Below are positions 1-11,306 of a stretch of 64,000 nucleotides of DNA, one piece after another. Source of the stretch: Neoceratodus forsteri (lineage: Eukaryota > Chordata > Ceratodontiformes > Ceratodontidae); assembly GCA_016271365.2 (NCBI GenBank), contig CM028131.1, positions 170,008,501-170,072,500 of the forward strand, written 5' to 3'. How positions within the stretch are numbered: the stretch's first letter is position 1; each line of letters opens with the position of its first letter. Position numbers and translations under genes: made by a program. Under the pieces are notes generated by a model, which was given only the letters and a program-made list of their open reading frames with translations, searched no databases and had not been told where the DNA came from.

Positions 1-139
1 TGAATCCTTAGCAAATTTATGTCAGTTTAGTCATGGTTAATGGACACTAACCTGTAACTATTTTTATATTATGCTGCCTGTACATTTCCATGCTGAACTG
101 CATGTCTCAAATGTGATCTTATACAAATATGATATGTAC

Positions 140-290
140 TGTATTTCATAAAATTCATAAATAAAAAGTTTAAAAAAAGATTTACCCACGGCTGATCTGG
201 TTTAACCACTCAGCCTGTGGTCTTGTGGCCAGATCATGCCAGCCATGGGTAAATCCCAGCAAAACCCACATCCTGTTATGGTTTATTGCT
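140..290. repeat. Foldback element FB1 (partial)
   Basis: An imperfect hairpin pairs 179-200 with 229-256 (gatttaccca against tgggtaaatc, then gatctgg against ccagatc). The sequence continues rightward as aaacccacatcctgttatgg and ends in tttattgcttat. This matches the right arm of the copy near 10.2 kb, which has the order gggtaaat, aacccacaccctgg, ccttattgc. The left outer arm is missing or degraded. No protein is encoded. It is placed with the foldback family at 2281, 6883, 10077 and 19087. Confidence 0.6.
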
Positions 291-502
291 TATGTATCCT
301 CTCCCTGAAGAACCCACCCTTCATTATTCCAGTAAATAGTAGTCATGACCCAGGCCCTTGCTGTGAGATGGCACCCACAACATGTATTTTCAGTGAGTGT
401 TTGGGCTGCGGTTTTTGTTCCAGGAGTCCTTTTTTTCCTGAAAACCATGGAACAGAAGGACTGTGTGGCTATTGTACTCTTAGCTGTTGATATTATATCT
501 AG

Positions 503-1118
503 GGCTAGCCTGGTGGTGTAGAGGGCTGAGGCTCTGGTGCCTTACCTCTTATCACGCCGACAACCCGGGGTCGCTCGCGACCTCAGGTGTCAGTGGGTCG
601 GCCAGGGGGGGAAGATGGATCGAGTGTCCCATGAACTGCTCTCCTTCTCCTCCGGTAAGGGTTCTGGGGGACAACTGCTGAGTGGCTGGCTCCTGGTGGT
701 GGCCATGGGCTGGTGCAGGCTTGGGGGGCAAAAGTGCGGGCCGGGGCGGGCTGATGTGGGACGTGCTGCATGCAGAAGCATACGCAGCAGTGTCCTTGAT
801 GCCACTGCATGCCCACACCATGGGGAGATCACGAGGGGAAAAACTAATCCTCTGGCATGCAATGTGAAGGCTGGCCCTGTGGCATCACAGTGGATGCATT
901 CAAGTCAGCTCCCCCTGAGCCCGGTCCCCAGGTCTTCCACAGTGTGTGGGTTAAGTACCCACTACGATGTGCCCTGGGGTGGGCAGGGCATAAGGGGTCA
1001 GAGCTCTGACTGTGACTGGTGTGGGGCCAAGGAGTCCGCTGGATGGGGGTAACCATAGGTACACCCCCCCCCCAGCCAAGGAGGTATAAAGAAATAAAAA
1101 AAAAGAAAGAAATGATAT
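503..1118 (+). repeat. SINE-like dispersed repeat, copy 1
   Basis: This GC-rich segment begins gctagcctggtggtgtagag and ends in an A-rich tail (aaagaaataaaaaaaaagaa). It is homologous to 44255-44817, with the same opening, the same tggatcga and gaactgctctcct blocks and the same order. The opening resembles a polymerase III box A. The second copy has a box-B-like gttcgag near 60 bp. A tRNA-derived SINE of about 0.6 kb is the likeliest reading. The short reading frames here are not coding. Confidence 0.55.
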
Positions 1119-1555
1119 CTGGAATTGTTTTCATTTGCCTCCATCTATGCTTTTGCCTGCTCCAACCACTTAGTCTTGTTTGCTTCATGGAAAGAGGGCA
1201 TGTCCTGAGGGGCCAAAAAAATACTTCTGAGATCAAGTGTGATTGTACAGTACAATACCTAGAATTGACAGGTCCAACACCTACAGTAAATATACTCAAA
1301 ACAGGCATTGGCCAGCATCATGGAATAAGCAAAATAGATGACAATAGCAAACAGCGGATAAAGTCTTTACCAGGCACTGACATAAGTCCATCCCTTCATG
1401 CATGTCATTCATTGGATTGACAATTCAGACAAAGACTACCCCATTCCATGAGCATATGATGGACTTCTTGAGCACTGCTGTAATCATCCTCCATTGTAAG
1501 CTGATCCACAATGTTGGAAACTTCACCACAAAACAAAGAAAAAACAAATTCAGAT
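1119..1555. other. Unassigned sequence
   Basis: I see no gene, repeat unit or transposon signature in this stretch. Short frames lack any recognisable motif. Confidence 0.5.
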
Positions 1556-1860
1556 ATGGCAACCTTGGCAACAAACCACTGAATACCATCTCACTGCCGT
1601 GTAATGTGGCTTGCACATGACCACTAAAGTAGCACAGTACAATCCTGCTCTCAAGTAATGTGGTTTGATCAAGGCCACTGAGGCAGCATAGTACCATCTC
1701 ACTGCCATGTAAACTGGCTTGCTTAAGGCCACTGAGGCAGCACAGTACAATGTCACTGCTGTGTAATGTGGCTTGTTCAAGGCCACCAAAGTAGCACATT
1801 ACCATCTCAATGTCATGTAATTTGGCTTGTTCAAGGTTACTGAGGCACCAAAATGTGTAA
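1556..1860. repeat. 54-bp minisatellite
   Basis: About five to six degenerate tandem units are present. The ccact(g/a) landmark falls at 1621, 1675, 1729, 1783 and (as ttactg) 1837, exactly 54 bp apart. A further unit near 1576 is about 9 bp shorter. Because 54 is a multiple of three, an open frame of 126 residues persists on the minus strand with an 18-residue repeat. That frame is explained by the array and is not evidence of a gene. Confidence 0.9.
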
Positions 1861-2280
1861 CAGTACTGTATTATGGTGTCACAGATGCCAGTCTAGTGCA
1901 CATGGTTGTGTTGTGCAAATTTTCTCTGCATGGATGAAGGTGACTGCAAAGGTCAGAGAAAGTCAACAGAATTCTGGCTGCTGCAAGGTAGTTATATAGT
2001 GCTTTCACTGGAGTCTGTGCTTGTTTATTTCAGGAAAAGCAATGCTCACTCATGCAACGAGCTTCTCGGTCATTATGATAGTGTGAAAGAGGTGGTTTCA
2101 TATTCTTCTAAAGACCTTCAAAAGAGTAGATTAAATGCCACTGAATTGCAAAGTACTTATGGAGGGTCAAGTGGGTGTGGCCATTAAATGAGACTAATCA
2201 CAAATTAGTGATTCAGCAGCAAGCCATGCAGATGTTGGGAAGCATGCAGGCATGACACAGCAATGACGTAAAAAAAGATG
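1861..2280. other. Unassigned sequence
   Basis: I recognise nothing here. A 93-residue plus-strand frame (1906-2187) has no motif or composition that suggests coding. Confidence 0.5.
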
Positions 2281-2587
2281 GAGGGATTAACCCACAACAG
2301 GGTATGGGTTTACTGAGCATTAATCCATGCCTGGGGGGGCTTGGAATCATGAGATGAAGCAAAGCGATTTCAACCACTCAGGCATGGATTAATGCTCAGT
2401 AAACCCCTACCCTGGAGTGGGTTAATCCTCTTGTAACATGGGCAATGTTTTGTTAGAGATTTATCTAAAAAAACAGTCAAATAAAGCCATGTGACCATGC
2501 AACTGTGGGTATATCAGACATTAATCCATAGTCAGGTGACCTGTTTGGATGAATCAGAAGACAGTATTTTAGGAACCCATGTTACAA
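2281..2587. repeat. Foldback element FB2 with downstream third arm
   Basis: A long near-perfect hairpin occupies about 2285-2430. The left arm has attaaccca, gggt, gggtttactgagcattaatcc and atgcctg. The right arm is its inverse (caggcatggattaatgctca, gtaaaccc, ccctgg, tgggttaatcc). The loop contains atgagatgaagcaaagcg. A third copy of the arm type (cattaatccatagtcaggtgac) lies at about 2518-2539. The segment after the hairpin is bounded by ttgtaacatggg (2431-2442) and its inverse cccatgttacaa (2576-2587). Confidence 0.85.
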
Positions 2588-2774
2588 TACCCAATCAACA
2601 GCTACTATATGTGCAAGAATGTCTTGCACTTGGGTAACGGGGCCTTTGTGGAGATTGCAGACTGCTATTACCGACATCAGACTGCAAGGCAGATACTGTA
2701 CCACTGCACTGATCTGTGTATCAGACTTAAGATAACTGCCAAATTTGCCATGGTGAATGTTTATGGGACATCCA

Positions 2775-4083
2775 AGGCAACAAGACTGGAAAGGAATAGT
2801 GCATTGGTCCTTCACGATCTCTCAGCAGCCTTTGACACTGTGGACCATGAGGTGCTTTTGGAAACTCTGCGGTTCCTTTGTGGACTGTCAGGTACAGTCC
2901 TGGAATGGTTTTGATATTTCCTCGTAGGTAGGTCTCAGAGGGTGGTCACTGGAATTTATTCCTCTGACTCCCTCCCCCTGTTCTGCGGGGTGCCACAGTG
3001 CTCTATATTGGCGCCCATGTTGTTCGCAGTCCATATGTTGCCATTGGGAGATATCATCAGGTGATATGGCTTGAGTTTTCACTGCTATGCAGATGACACT
3101 CAGCTGTACATGTCCTTTGTGCCTGGACAGGTCGATGCAATCTCTATGCTAAATAGTTGCCTCTCCACGATCAAAGACTGGATGAGCTCGAGTTGGTTGA
3201 GACTGAATCCGGATGAGACTGAGATGTTGGTTGTGGATCTGGGTCACCTGGGGGTGGGTTTTGGGGGCTGGGCACATGTTGGGCCTATGGCTTGATGGTG
3301 TTCAGCGCATTACCTCAGATCGGGTGCTTAACCTGGGCATTATTTTTGCTGACAGCTTGACCCTGAAGTCTCAGGTGTCAGCTGCGTCCTACATTCTACA
3401 TCCTGCATTCTACCATCTGAGGAATATTGCCCGGGTGAAACATCTGATTCCACCGGGACAACCTTCCAACATTGGTCCATGCCTTCATTACCACCTGTCT
3501 TGACTACTGCAATGCCCTCCACCTAGGGCTGTCTGGGGTTGATATCTGCCACTTGCAGCTTGTGCAGAACGCTGCAGCCTGACTGTTGACTGGTACCTCC
3601 AGGACCAGTGACATTATGCCTGTGCTGCATGAATTGCACTGGATGCCAGTTCAGTGGCATATCACCTACAAGGTGGGCTTGCTTACCTTTAAAGCCCTAC
3701 ACAAACAGGGACCTGACTACCTGAAAGATCTCCTGACTCCCTACTCCCCCAGTCGCCCTTTCCGATCAGACGATGAGGGATTGCTAGAGATTCCCAAGGT
3801 TCATCTTAAAACAACTGGTGCTCATGCTTTTTCATTTGCAGCGCCAACCCTGTGGAATTCTCTACCTCGTCGGTTAAGAGAATGCCTGGCCATCAGTAGT
3901 TTTAAATCTATGCTGAAAATGTATTTATTTTCTTTGGCCTTCCCTGATTGATTGATTAATTAATTGCCTGATTTTAAATAATTTATTATGTCATTTATTT
4001 TATACTGTAATTTTATATTATGTACAGCGCCTTGATTATGAAAGGTGCTATATAAATAAAGCTTGCTTTGCTTTGCTTTGCTG
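2775..4083 (+). pseudogene. L2-clade LINE, 5'-truncated, broken RT
   Basis: This is the 3' half of an L2 non-LTR retrotransposon. Fragments in shifting frames show RT motif A ([11 protein letters not shown] near 2818), a decayed GVPQ block near 2985 (GVPQCSILAP), motif C (CYADDTQLYMSF near 3085) and WMSSSWLRLNPDETE near 3180. The C-terminal part (3586-3951) has LHWMPVQWHITYKV, RLRECL and SFKSMLKMYLF, as in L2 elements. The 3' end reads gcgccttgattatgaaaggtgctatataaataaag followed by ttgct repeats, the classical L2 tail. Frameshifts and stops show it is dead. Confidence 0.92.
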
Positions 4084-4540
4084 TAAGTTCTAGACAACAC
4101 ACCAAGTAAGTAAAAGAGACTAGGAAGAGAAAATGCCACTCTACCTACAAAACGTGCTATAAATTTCAGAAAGGACACCAAAAATATACGGTAAGAAAGT
4201 ATTCTAATTATAGATTCAAACTGTAACTTACTAAAATTTATGTATATCAATATAGATACTGTGTAAATCCCCAAATGTGTAAGTACTGCACAGTGCAACC
4301 CTCTCTTTCATTTGTAGGTTATTTCTATGTTGGTAAAAAAATGTAATAAAAAAGAATGAATTTTAAATAATACTGGTTTTCATTAAGTTCTACACATCAT
4401 CATTGACTGTGCAGTATTGTCAAAAAGTATCTCTCTCTTCCAAATAGTGTGATATCATCACCAAATAAACCCTCATTTTATAAAGAGCCAGAAGAACAGC
4501 AAGTGAAGGAAATGACAGAGACACCCAAAAAGCAGGCAAC
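4084..4540. other. Unassigned sequence
   Basis: AT-rich sequence follows the L2 tail. A plus-strand frame starts at 4449 and runs into the minisatellite. Nothing else is recognisable. Confidence 0.5.
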
Positions 4541-4544
4541 TACC

Positions 4545-4995
4545 AAGGAATGGTCTGCAACTGAGGAGAGGGTACACCCCAAGGAAAGGGCAGCACTCAG
4601 GGAGTGGGCACACCCTGAGGAAAGTGCAGCACTCAGGGAGTGGGCACACCCCAAGGAAAGAGCAGCACTCAGGGACTAGGCACACCCTAAGTTAAGGGCA
4701 GCACTCAGGGAGTGGGCACACCCCAAGGAAAGGGCAGCACTCAGGGAGTGGGCAACACTCTGAGGAAAGGGCAGCACTCAAGGAGAGGGAACACTCTGAG
4801 GACAGTGCAGCATTCAAGGAGTGGGCACACCCCAAGGAAAGGGTAGCACTCAAGGAGTGGACACACCCTGAGGAAAATGTAGCACTCAAGGAGTGGGCAC
4901 ACCCCAAGGAAAGTGCAGCACTCAGGTAGTGGGCATACCCTGAGGAAAGGGCAGCACTCAGGTAGTGGGCACACTCAGAGGAAAGGGCAGCACAT
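4545..4995. repeat. 36-bp minisatellite with coding-like phase
   Basis: About twelve degenerate units of roughly 36 bp share the landmarks gcagcactcagggagtgggc and acacccc/tgaggaaag. The unit is a multiple of three, so frames stay open. The plus strand reads a 12-residue repeat like RAALREWAHPEE inside a 76-residue frame (4449-4679). The minus strand reads cysteine-rich repeats. Single-base changes place stops in both. It may be a repeat array from a former protein or simply satellite DNA. Confidence 0.88.
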
Positions 4996-5079
4996 GAGGA
5001 ACAGGCACATCAAGAAGAAAGGTAACACCCAAACAGCAGACTGAGGCATACCAAGAGAAATGGCAGACAACAAAGAAAA

Positions 5080-5638
5080 GTGAAAGAGCACATAATTTGT
5101 TTGTTTTGTGTGGAACAGCATAAAACAAGCTCAGCTGGGACACCTACAGCTAAGAGACACAATGGTGCAAAAATGGGTGGGACAAATTCAGCTGCACTCA
5201 ATGATGCAAGAGATGTAAAGGGAATTGAGGGAGTTATGGCTGCTGGTGCCAATGCCATGGACATCCATACCTATGAAGAGGCACACAACAGCCAATCTTT
5301 CCGAAGGCCATGTGTCAGAGGTGGAGAAAATGCCACCACCAGCAGATGAATCAATGCAAGTTAGGGACACTGTGATGGAAGTAATGGCAGAAGGTGTGTG
5401 TGCCAGTACAAGCATAACTTGGAAACAATATGGGTTGCTTGGGCATTCTACCCAATATGTGCATTGTGCCTCTAATGAGCTGAGTAAAAAGGAAGGGGGT
5501 CTGAGGTCCTGGTTCTATGACAAATCAGAAAGAGTTGCAGCTCAAGGTTGTTGTGTCATTGTGCCATTTGACCTATATAAAAAATGGGCAAATAATGTAA
5601 ACCACGACAGCTCAAGGGCAGAAATGGGTTGTCCATGA
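5080..5638 (+). pseudogene. Unrecognised coding-like remnant
   Basis: Two overlapping plus-strand frames (5080-5349 and 5225-5638, 89 and 137 codons) follow the minisatellite. They could be one reading frame broken by a frameshift. Visible stretches include GLRSWFYDKSERVAAQG and CVIVPFDLYKKW. I recognise no family. It may be part of the same decayed gene or transposon as the 36-bp repeat, or it may be chance. Confidence 0.25.
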
Positions 5639-5639
5639 A

Positions 5640-6880
5640 CTTGATAATTGTATACTAACACATGTTAGCACTTTCTTAAAAATATTTTATTTTACTGTTC
5701 TGTCTTGCAGTGTTTTGTGTTTTTGTCTCAAATGGGATTTATTTTGCACAGTCCTACACAATATGTTATGGCATACTGTTTTGTTGTTAGAAAGTACAGG
5801 CTATTAAAAGAATTCGACTGCTCTGCGTTATTTTGGCAACATACTGAACAGTGGTTCAGAACATAAAATGAGTGGTTTCTTGAATGCCATCACTACCATG
5901 AGTTCAAAATGGTAAAAGGTAACAATAAATAAAAAATGGATACTAATTAGTAGCATGGAAATCTGTGATACAGAGGTATGGTACTAAATGTGTGAGATGG
6001 AGGGTGGGATGGCATGTGATAACAAGGGATACATAATATATACTGTAGCACGTGATCTGTTTTCTGTTTGGCATGCTTGCAGGATGGGGGGTTGAAAGAA
6101 TTACATTACATAAAATACAACATTTTGTGTTATCAGACATAGATCTGTAATGGGTGTTGTTCATAAACGTTATTTCTGTGTTGCCAGCAGCTCAGCAAGA
6201 ATGCCAAACACAACAATGAATTACAAACCATCTAGAGGCAGATGGGTGAATTACAATAATCAGTATTTATTGCTCTGACATCAGATGTCCCATCCAAGGC
6301 ATTATAGTGTGCCAAAGTGTGATGTAATGTTTGATATAATTTATTGTCATGATGACTACCACTGTAAACCATTAAAATAGTGGAACAGTGTGGGAGGGCA
6401 GTGGTGGTCAGGGGAAAGTAATGTGCCAACCATAATGGTTGTGAACAACTGCAGTAGCTAAAGAAGCATGGAAGGAAGAGATGTACTAATAGGCATGGCT
6501 TATGAGAGGAAAGTGCACACAAGTGTCAAACAGGAAGAGGGTGATCATTCCACAGAGTAGGAAAGAATGGATCTGTATAAAATAGATAATGATATATTAC
6601 ATTGTTCCATAAAAACAACCATGATTAGGTTATGCTTTCTGCTTCTGCCTGAGTTGTTGGTATTATGTTGAAGATTTATATGTACAAGGTGTTGGATGAA
6701 CTCTGCCACATGCTGAAATTTCCCAACACGTACCACCAGTATCTGTTTTTAATTTATTGTTGAAATCAAGAGCTTGACTACATAAACAGAATTGTAATGT
6801 AAACTTGATGCTTGACATAATTTAATCCACACTACTTCATTAAAAACCCTATATAAATATTGGAATAAAACCTAAGTGAT
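5640..6880. other. Unassigned AT-rich sequence
   Basis: I see no repeat structure or coding motif in this 1.2-kb stretch. Confidence 0.5.
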
Positions 6881-6882
6881 AT

Positions 6883-7247
6883 TTAAGCAATAAGGCATGA
6901 CAAGGTGTGTGTTATCGTATAATAATGTCACTCCTGGGGTGGGTTGAAGCACGAAGCGAAGCCGAGTGCTTCCAACACCCCAGGAGTGATGTTATTACAT
7001 GATAACACACATCCCTGGTGTGCCTTATTGCAATTATACAATGGCTTGATGTTATACAAAATAAAAATATTTAAAAAAAGTTTTAGTAGATTTTTAGTGT
7101 AGCACTATATCTCTGTTTCTTAAAAGTAGCTCCAAACAATCATCCAAAAAATCAATACAGTGATGTCATGTGTAATAATATCACTGTCTCAGGCACACAT
7201 TGACCAATCAGAGTCCAGGAAATGTTCTTGACATTGTGTAATTATCA
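6883..7247. repeat. Foldback element FB3
   Basis: A near-perfect hairpin at 6883-7035 has outer arms aagcaataaggca and tgccttattgcaattata. The inner arms (gtgttatcgtataataatgt, cactcctgggg) pair with ccccaggagtg and atgttattacatgataacac. The loop is gcacgaagcgaagccgagtg. A third copy of the inner-arm type lies at 7158-7193 (gtgatgtcatgtgtaataat, then gtctcagg). It is followed by a CCAAT-like gaccaatcagagtcc. The segment after the hairpin is flanked by ttatacaatgg (about 7034-7044) and the inverse-like acattgtgtaattat. Confidence 0.88.
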
Positions 7248-7650
7248 GTTAAATAACTGCTTAACAATTTATAACAGAGATTTGATCAGACATCATGACA
7301 AATAGATCCATTTTGCTTAGCTATTTTCCTATTTTTTTTTTATTTCACATTTTTATGTTGTCTTGTGCATGTGTAAGCAACATCTTGCATTAGTAAAAGA
7401 ACAGTGAGAGGTGTGTCAGTGTTGGTGAATGCAGGGCACACTTTAGTAGGTGCATCCCTCATCCCCTAATTAGCCAGCATGTTAGCGGTAATGCAAGAAT
7501 TACGTAAAGTACCACCAACTTGAGAGAAATGTGCCACTGCAATCAGAGACAAGCTCATCATGGACTGGCAGAGATGACACACCTCCCATAAGTGCCTTTC
7601 CTGGTAAAACATTTCAATAAACATGGTGGTGGACACAATCACCAAACAAA
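7248..7650. other. Unassigned sequence
   Basis: Mostly unrecognised. A short stretch at 7590-7622 (aagtgcctttcctggtaaaa, then caataaa) resembles the end of a SINE or LINE tail but is too short to assign. Confidence 0.45.
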
Positions 7651-7920
7651 GCTGACATCAGGGGCAATCCTCATGTCGGCATGTCCCCTACTCCCCCACA
7701 TTGAGTGGTGTGAGTCATCCTAGTGTGCCGCTGCTCACATAAAGCCAACTGTGTTGGCATGTCACCCCCGGCCCCATTGTGTGGCACACTGAGAGCCCAC
7801 CCCAGTGTGCCACCGCACACGCAAAGCCGACCATGTTGGCATGTCCCCCACCTCCCCACAATGTGTGGCAACCTGGGATCCCACCCCAGTGTGCCGCTGC
7901 TCACACAAAGCTGACTGCAT
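7651..7920. repeat. About 80-bp GC-rich tandem repeat, three units
   Basis: The landmark ggcatgtc recurs at 7678, 7756 and 7839 (spacings 78 and 83). Each is followed by a cccacc-rich block and gtgtgccgctgctcacac-type sequence. Open frames on both strands across it are products of the repeat. Confidence 0.85.
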
Positions 7921-8284
7921 CAGGCACCACGATGTCCAGTTCCCTTTTTTTTACCTGAAAAATAGAAATGGGTCCCTCATTGTCCACGGTGCCCCCCTTT
8001 CCCCAGCCCATACCCACCCTTTGTGCACCCCACCTCCTCACACACCCCCAACCCATACTTATATCTGGAGGACTGGCGCTGTGATGTTCGGTGGAGCAGG
8101 AACACATCTGTACTCTTCATAGCCGAACTGCAAAATGAAGAAATGCTGATAAGCTGTATAATGGCAATAATGGGGGGGTCAACTTATGTGGATATATCAG
8201 CCACTTGTTTGAATTTTGGCATCAGATTTTCTACATAGGGTTCTTGGGACCCCACCCCATGAACACATGTGCTGACATCTCATT

Positions 8285-9035
8285 ATTCAGTCCTGAAAGG
8301 TGATTTCGAGGTCACTGCACAGAATCACCTTTTGGGATTGATTAACAAAATGACAGTACCTCTGTTCATGAGGAGGAGTCCCAAAAAGCCTATGTTGCAA
8401 ATCTGGTGAAAAAAATTCCAAACAATGACTGTGTTATGAATGTGCATTGTGCAGTTTCCACACATGCTTGTAACTTCAACAATTTTTAATATTTCCACTC
8501 CATATTTTCAACATTGCCATTTATTCACACCTCCTTATGAACAGTACAGCTGTCATTTTTGACATCCTGCCCAAAATGTGTTTTCACACATCTGGCGCAC
8601 AATGGTGCAGCCGCTGTGGGAAATACATTTTTGGGATAAACTAACAAAATCACAGTGCCACTGGCCATGAGCAGAGGTCCCAAAATGCCTATGTTGAAAA
8701 TCTGGTTAAAAAAATCCCCATAATAATTGCATTATGGGCGTGTGTCGAGCAGTTTCTACACACACTCATGACTTCACCAATTGTTCATATTTTCACTGCA
8801 GATTTTCAACATTTCCATTTTTTACACCTCCTTATGAACAGTACAGCTGTCATTTTTCACATCCTGCCTGATACAGTATGTGTTTTCTCAGCTGTGGTGC
8901 CAAATGGCACAGTCGCTGTGCAAAATTACCTTCCGACTAACGAACTGATAGTGCCACTGTTCATGAGGTGGGGTCACAAAAAGCCTATGTTGAAAATTTT
9001 GAGAGAAAATACCAACAAACACACAGGGCATTAGG
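8285..9035. repeat. About 298-bp satellite-like tandem repeat
   Basis: Two and a half to three divergent units lie in direct order. The landmark aacaaaatnacagt recurs at 8344, 8643 and about 8939. The blocks ttcatgagg, aaaaagcctatgttgaaaat, tccttatgaacagtacagct and gtcatttttnacatcctgcc recur at the same spacing. No coding motif is seen. Confidence 0.88.
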
Positions 9036-9039
9036 GTTT

Positions 9040-9410
9040 CCAAACATAACACCCCACCCTGTAGAGACTGACAGGTGTCAGGGATGTGACTTGGGATTGC
9101 CAGCTGTAATGCTCACACCATTCCACCCCCACCCCCACCCCCACCCTGCAGCCAGTGACAGGCATCAAGGTATGTCTTGGACTCTTTAGCCCCAAAGTTC
9201 ACCCCATTCTCCTATACTTCACCTATCTCATCATGTTTCCTTATGGAATGGGGTGAGCATCAGGCCTGAACACCTGAAGGCACACTGCAACACTTGTCGG
9301 TGTCTGCAGCATAGGGTGAGGTGAAATGGCATGAGCATTATGGCCGATGACCCAAAGGCACACCCCAATGCCTGTCAGTCTCTGCAGGGTGGGGTGGGGT
9401 TGGCATCAGT
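9040..9410. repeat. Long imperfect inverted repeat
   Basis: Sequence at 9046-9080 (caccccaccctgtagagact, then gacaggtgtc) is mirrored by about 9358-9399 (aatgcctgtcagtctctgc, then agggtggggt). Inside it, atgctcacaccattcc (9109-9124) pairs with ggaatggggtgagcat (9244-9259). The result is an interrupted hairpin of about 365 bp. Simple (CCCCCA)n DNA lies at 9125-9147. Confidence 0.75.
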
Positions 9411-9419
9411 TCAATACTT

Positions 9420-9690
9420 CACTGCCATTCCTATTATTCCAATAAGCTCTTCTGGGGAAGCTATCTTGGTACACCTCACAGTAGCTATTTATTCCTGTTG
9501 TACAAGTCAATTTGCCTATGATTCATGTAATTATTTGTTGCCTGTATTCTATTGTACTGTAAGAATTGTATATGTTATTGTGATGTCTACACTGTTTTCA
9601 TCCTGATGTGGAACCTTTGTAAAAGAGTTCATACTCAAAGGTTGTATCCGAAAATCCAAGTAAAGAAGAAAATAAATAAATGGTGCATCT
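9420..9690 (+). mobile_element. 3'-end fragment of a Rex1/CR1-like LINE
   Basis: Sequence at 9605-9690 reads gatgtggaacctttgtaaaa and then gagttcatactcaaaggttg, ending in aataaataaat. This matches the 3' end of the LINE at 55614-57820, where gatgtggaacctttgtaaaa precedes gagccttggctcaaaggtga. Only the terminal 0.1-0.25 kb is present, as usual for 5'-truncated LINE copies. Confidence 0.75.
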
Positions 9691-10076
9691 CTCTAACTCC
9701 TCTAGTACCAATGCCAATGCCAGTAAGACAATATTCAGCATTGACAAATGCTTGCTTTTATTTTGAAATAATGCTTTGAAATTTACTTTGAATAGATCTC
9801 ACAGCATGAAGTCATGTGGGTCAGGTCTTTAAAACAAGAAGTTTTAATTAAAAGTACAATGTTTTTAATTGGAATTAAAAGTTATTTTTTCATAAAGGTT
9901 TTATGTTTGAGAAGGTCATTTAATGTATATTGACTTTTAGAAATATTCATAACACATTCTGTATGCATTCAGTGAAAGATGCAAAGTGCAAGCATCAGTA
10001 GACTAAAATTGTACGATTTTCTTCGCAGTACTTTCCTATAAGTAAGGGCATGGCCAATGGAGTGGACTTGGTTCAT
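9691..10076. other. Unassigned sequence
   Basis: I see nothing recognisable here. Confidence 0.5.
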
Positions 10077-10381
10077 TTAAGCAATAAGGCACAACAGGGT
10101 GTGAGTTATTGAGGATTTACCATGCCTTGTGTGGTGTGTCACAAGGCACAGCCGAGTGACTTAACCACAAAAGAAGTGGGTAAATCACCCAATAACCCAC
10201 ACCCTGGAGTGCCTTATTGCAATTATACAATGGACCCATGTGTAAAATAAATTTAAAATGTGTTTAATTATGTTTTTTATAAATGCCATTCCTCAGCCGT
10301 GGGTTATGCAGGATTTACCCATAGTCATGTGACATGTTTTGGCCAATGAGGTTGCAGGATTTTCACACACCATTGTATACT
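10077..10381. repeat. Foldback element FB4
   Basis: The hairpin at 10077-10225 has outer arms aagcaataaggca and tgccttattgcaattata, identical to FB3. Its inner arms are different (gttattgaggatttaccatg against gggtaaatcacccaataac). The loop is tcacaaggcacagccgagtga. A third arm copy lies at 10299-10320 (gtgggttatgcaggatttac). It is followed by catagtcatgtgac and ggccaatgaggttgcaggat. Inverse flanks are tatacaatgg (10224-10233) and ccattgtata (10371-10380). Confidence 0.88.
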
Positions 10382-10967
10382 TCTCAGTAACCTGAGGGTG
10401 TGACCTGAACTCTGTTATTTCCTTTGTGGGAAGTACCACTGCATCCTGGAGTGCTGTCCTTATTGATGGTGCTAGTATTTAGTTGCTTAGCAACCTTTGG
10501 CACTTAAGCGGCACAGCACACATTGGTTCTGAACATCAGGTCATGGCAGGGCTTCCCACACTAATTCTTTTTACTTGATCGAAATGTATGAAAATTATAA
10601 AATAAAACAAATCAAATCAAATCAAAATCTTTATTTATTCAGGCGAACATCATTGAGCAAAGCTCATTTTCAAGATGGACCTGAGTGGTCATACAAATGA
10701 GGATACAAGTATTAATACATAGACAAGAATAGCATAAACAGCAATACAATGACATGAAATGATTATGTACAACAATTTACATATATACAAGGTACAGTAG
10801 AACCATTTAACCTGTAAGAAAAAAGGGGACAAAGGGTGTAGCAGGCATAAAATATAAATTATAGGGTCTAACTAGTTTTTATGAGAATATAATAGGTGAT
10901 TTGGAAGACAGAAATTGAATTAATATAATGGACGGAAAAAGGAAGGTGGGTCAGGTAGGGTAGGGGA

Positions 10968-11306
10968 TTAGGCTTTATAAAAGCAATTGCAGAGCTCTGG
11001 AAAAAGGGCGGAGAACAATCTTTTGAAAGATGCCAGAGGTAGTAGGCTATCTAGCTTCATGGATTTTTGGAGAGAGTTCCATGCAACTGCTAAGGTGTAG
11101 CTGAAAGCAGCCCTCCCAAACCGGGTGCAGGCATTGGGGACCTTTAATATGATGAGTTTACTGATCCTTAAGGTGTATGGCCTAGTTGTAATTTGGGTAA
11201 AGCAATCAGTGATATAGGTAGGTAGTTTGCCTGTTAACGCTTTGAATATCCAGATAGCAGCATTCCTATTTCTTCTGTGTTGTAATGATGTCCAGTTGAC
11301 TGCCAT
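10968..11306 (-). pseudogene. LINE element E, C-terminal domain
   Basis: A frame of 112 codons shows SLQHRRNRNAAIWIFKALTG, LPTYITDCF, and FGRAAFSYTLAVAWNSL followed by SFKRLF. This is the post-RT region typical of CR1/Rex1/L2 polyproteins (FK-L-G-P-YI, then F--AAP--WNSLP). It is out of frame with the RT at 11608-12516. The linking sequence 11307-11607 still decodes in pieces. Confidence 0.82.

Noticed and set aside
552..1308. Overlapping GC-rich reading frames on both strands
   Set aside because: They fall in a repeat whose second copy does not preserve the frames.
1425..1805. 126-codon minus-strand gene
   Set aside because: The frame is produced by a 54-bp tandem repeat whose length is a multiple of three.
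2281..2430. CRISPR-like or terminator hairpin
   Set aside because: The setting is vertebrate repeat DNA, there are no regularly spaced short repeats, and the hairpin belongs to a dispersed foldback family.
4473..4974. Cysteine-rich repeat protein on the minus strand
   Set aside because: It is the antisense of the 36-bp minisatellite. Open frames in several phases are expected from the repeat.
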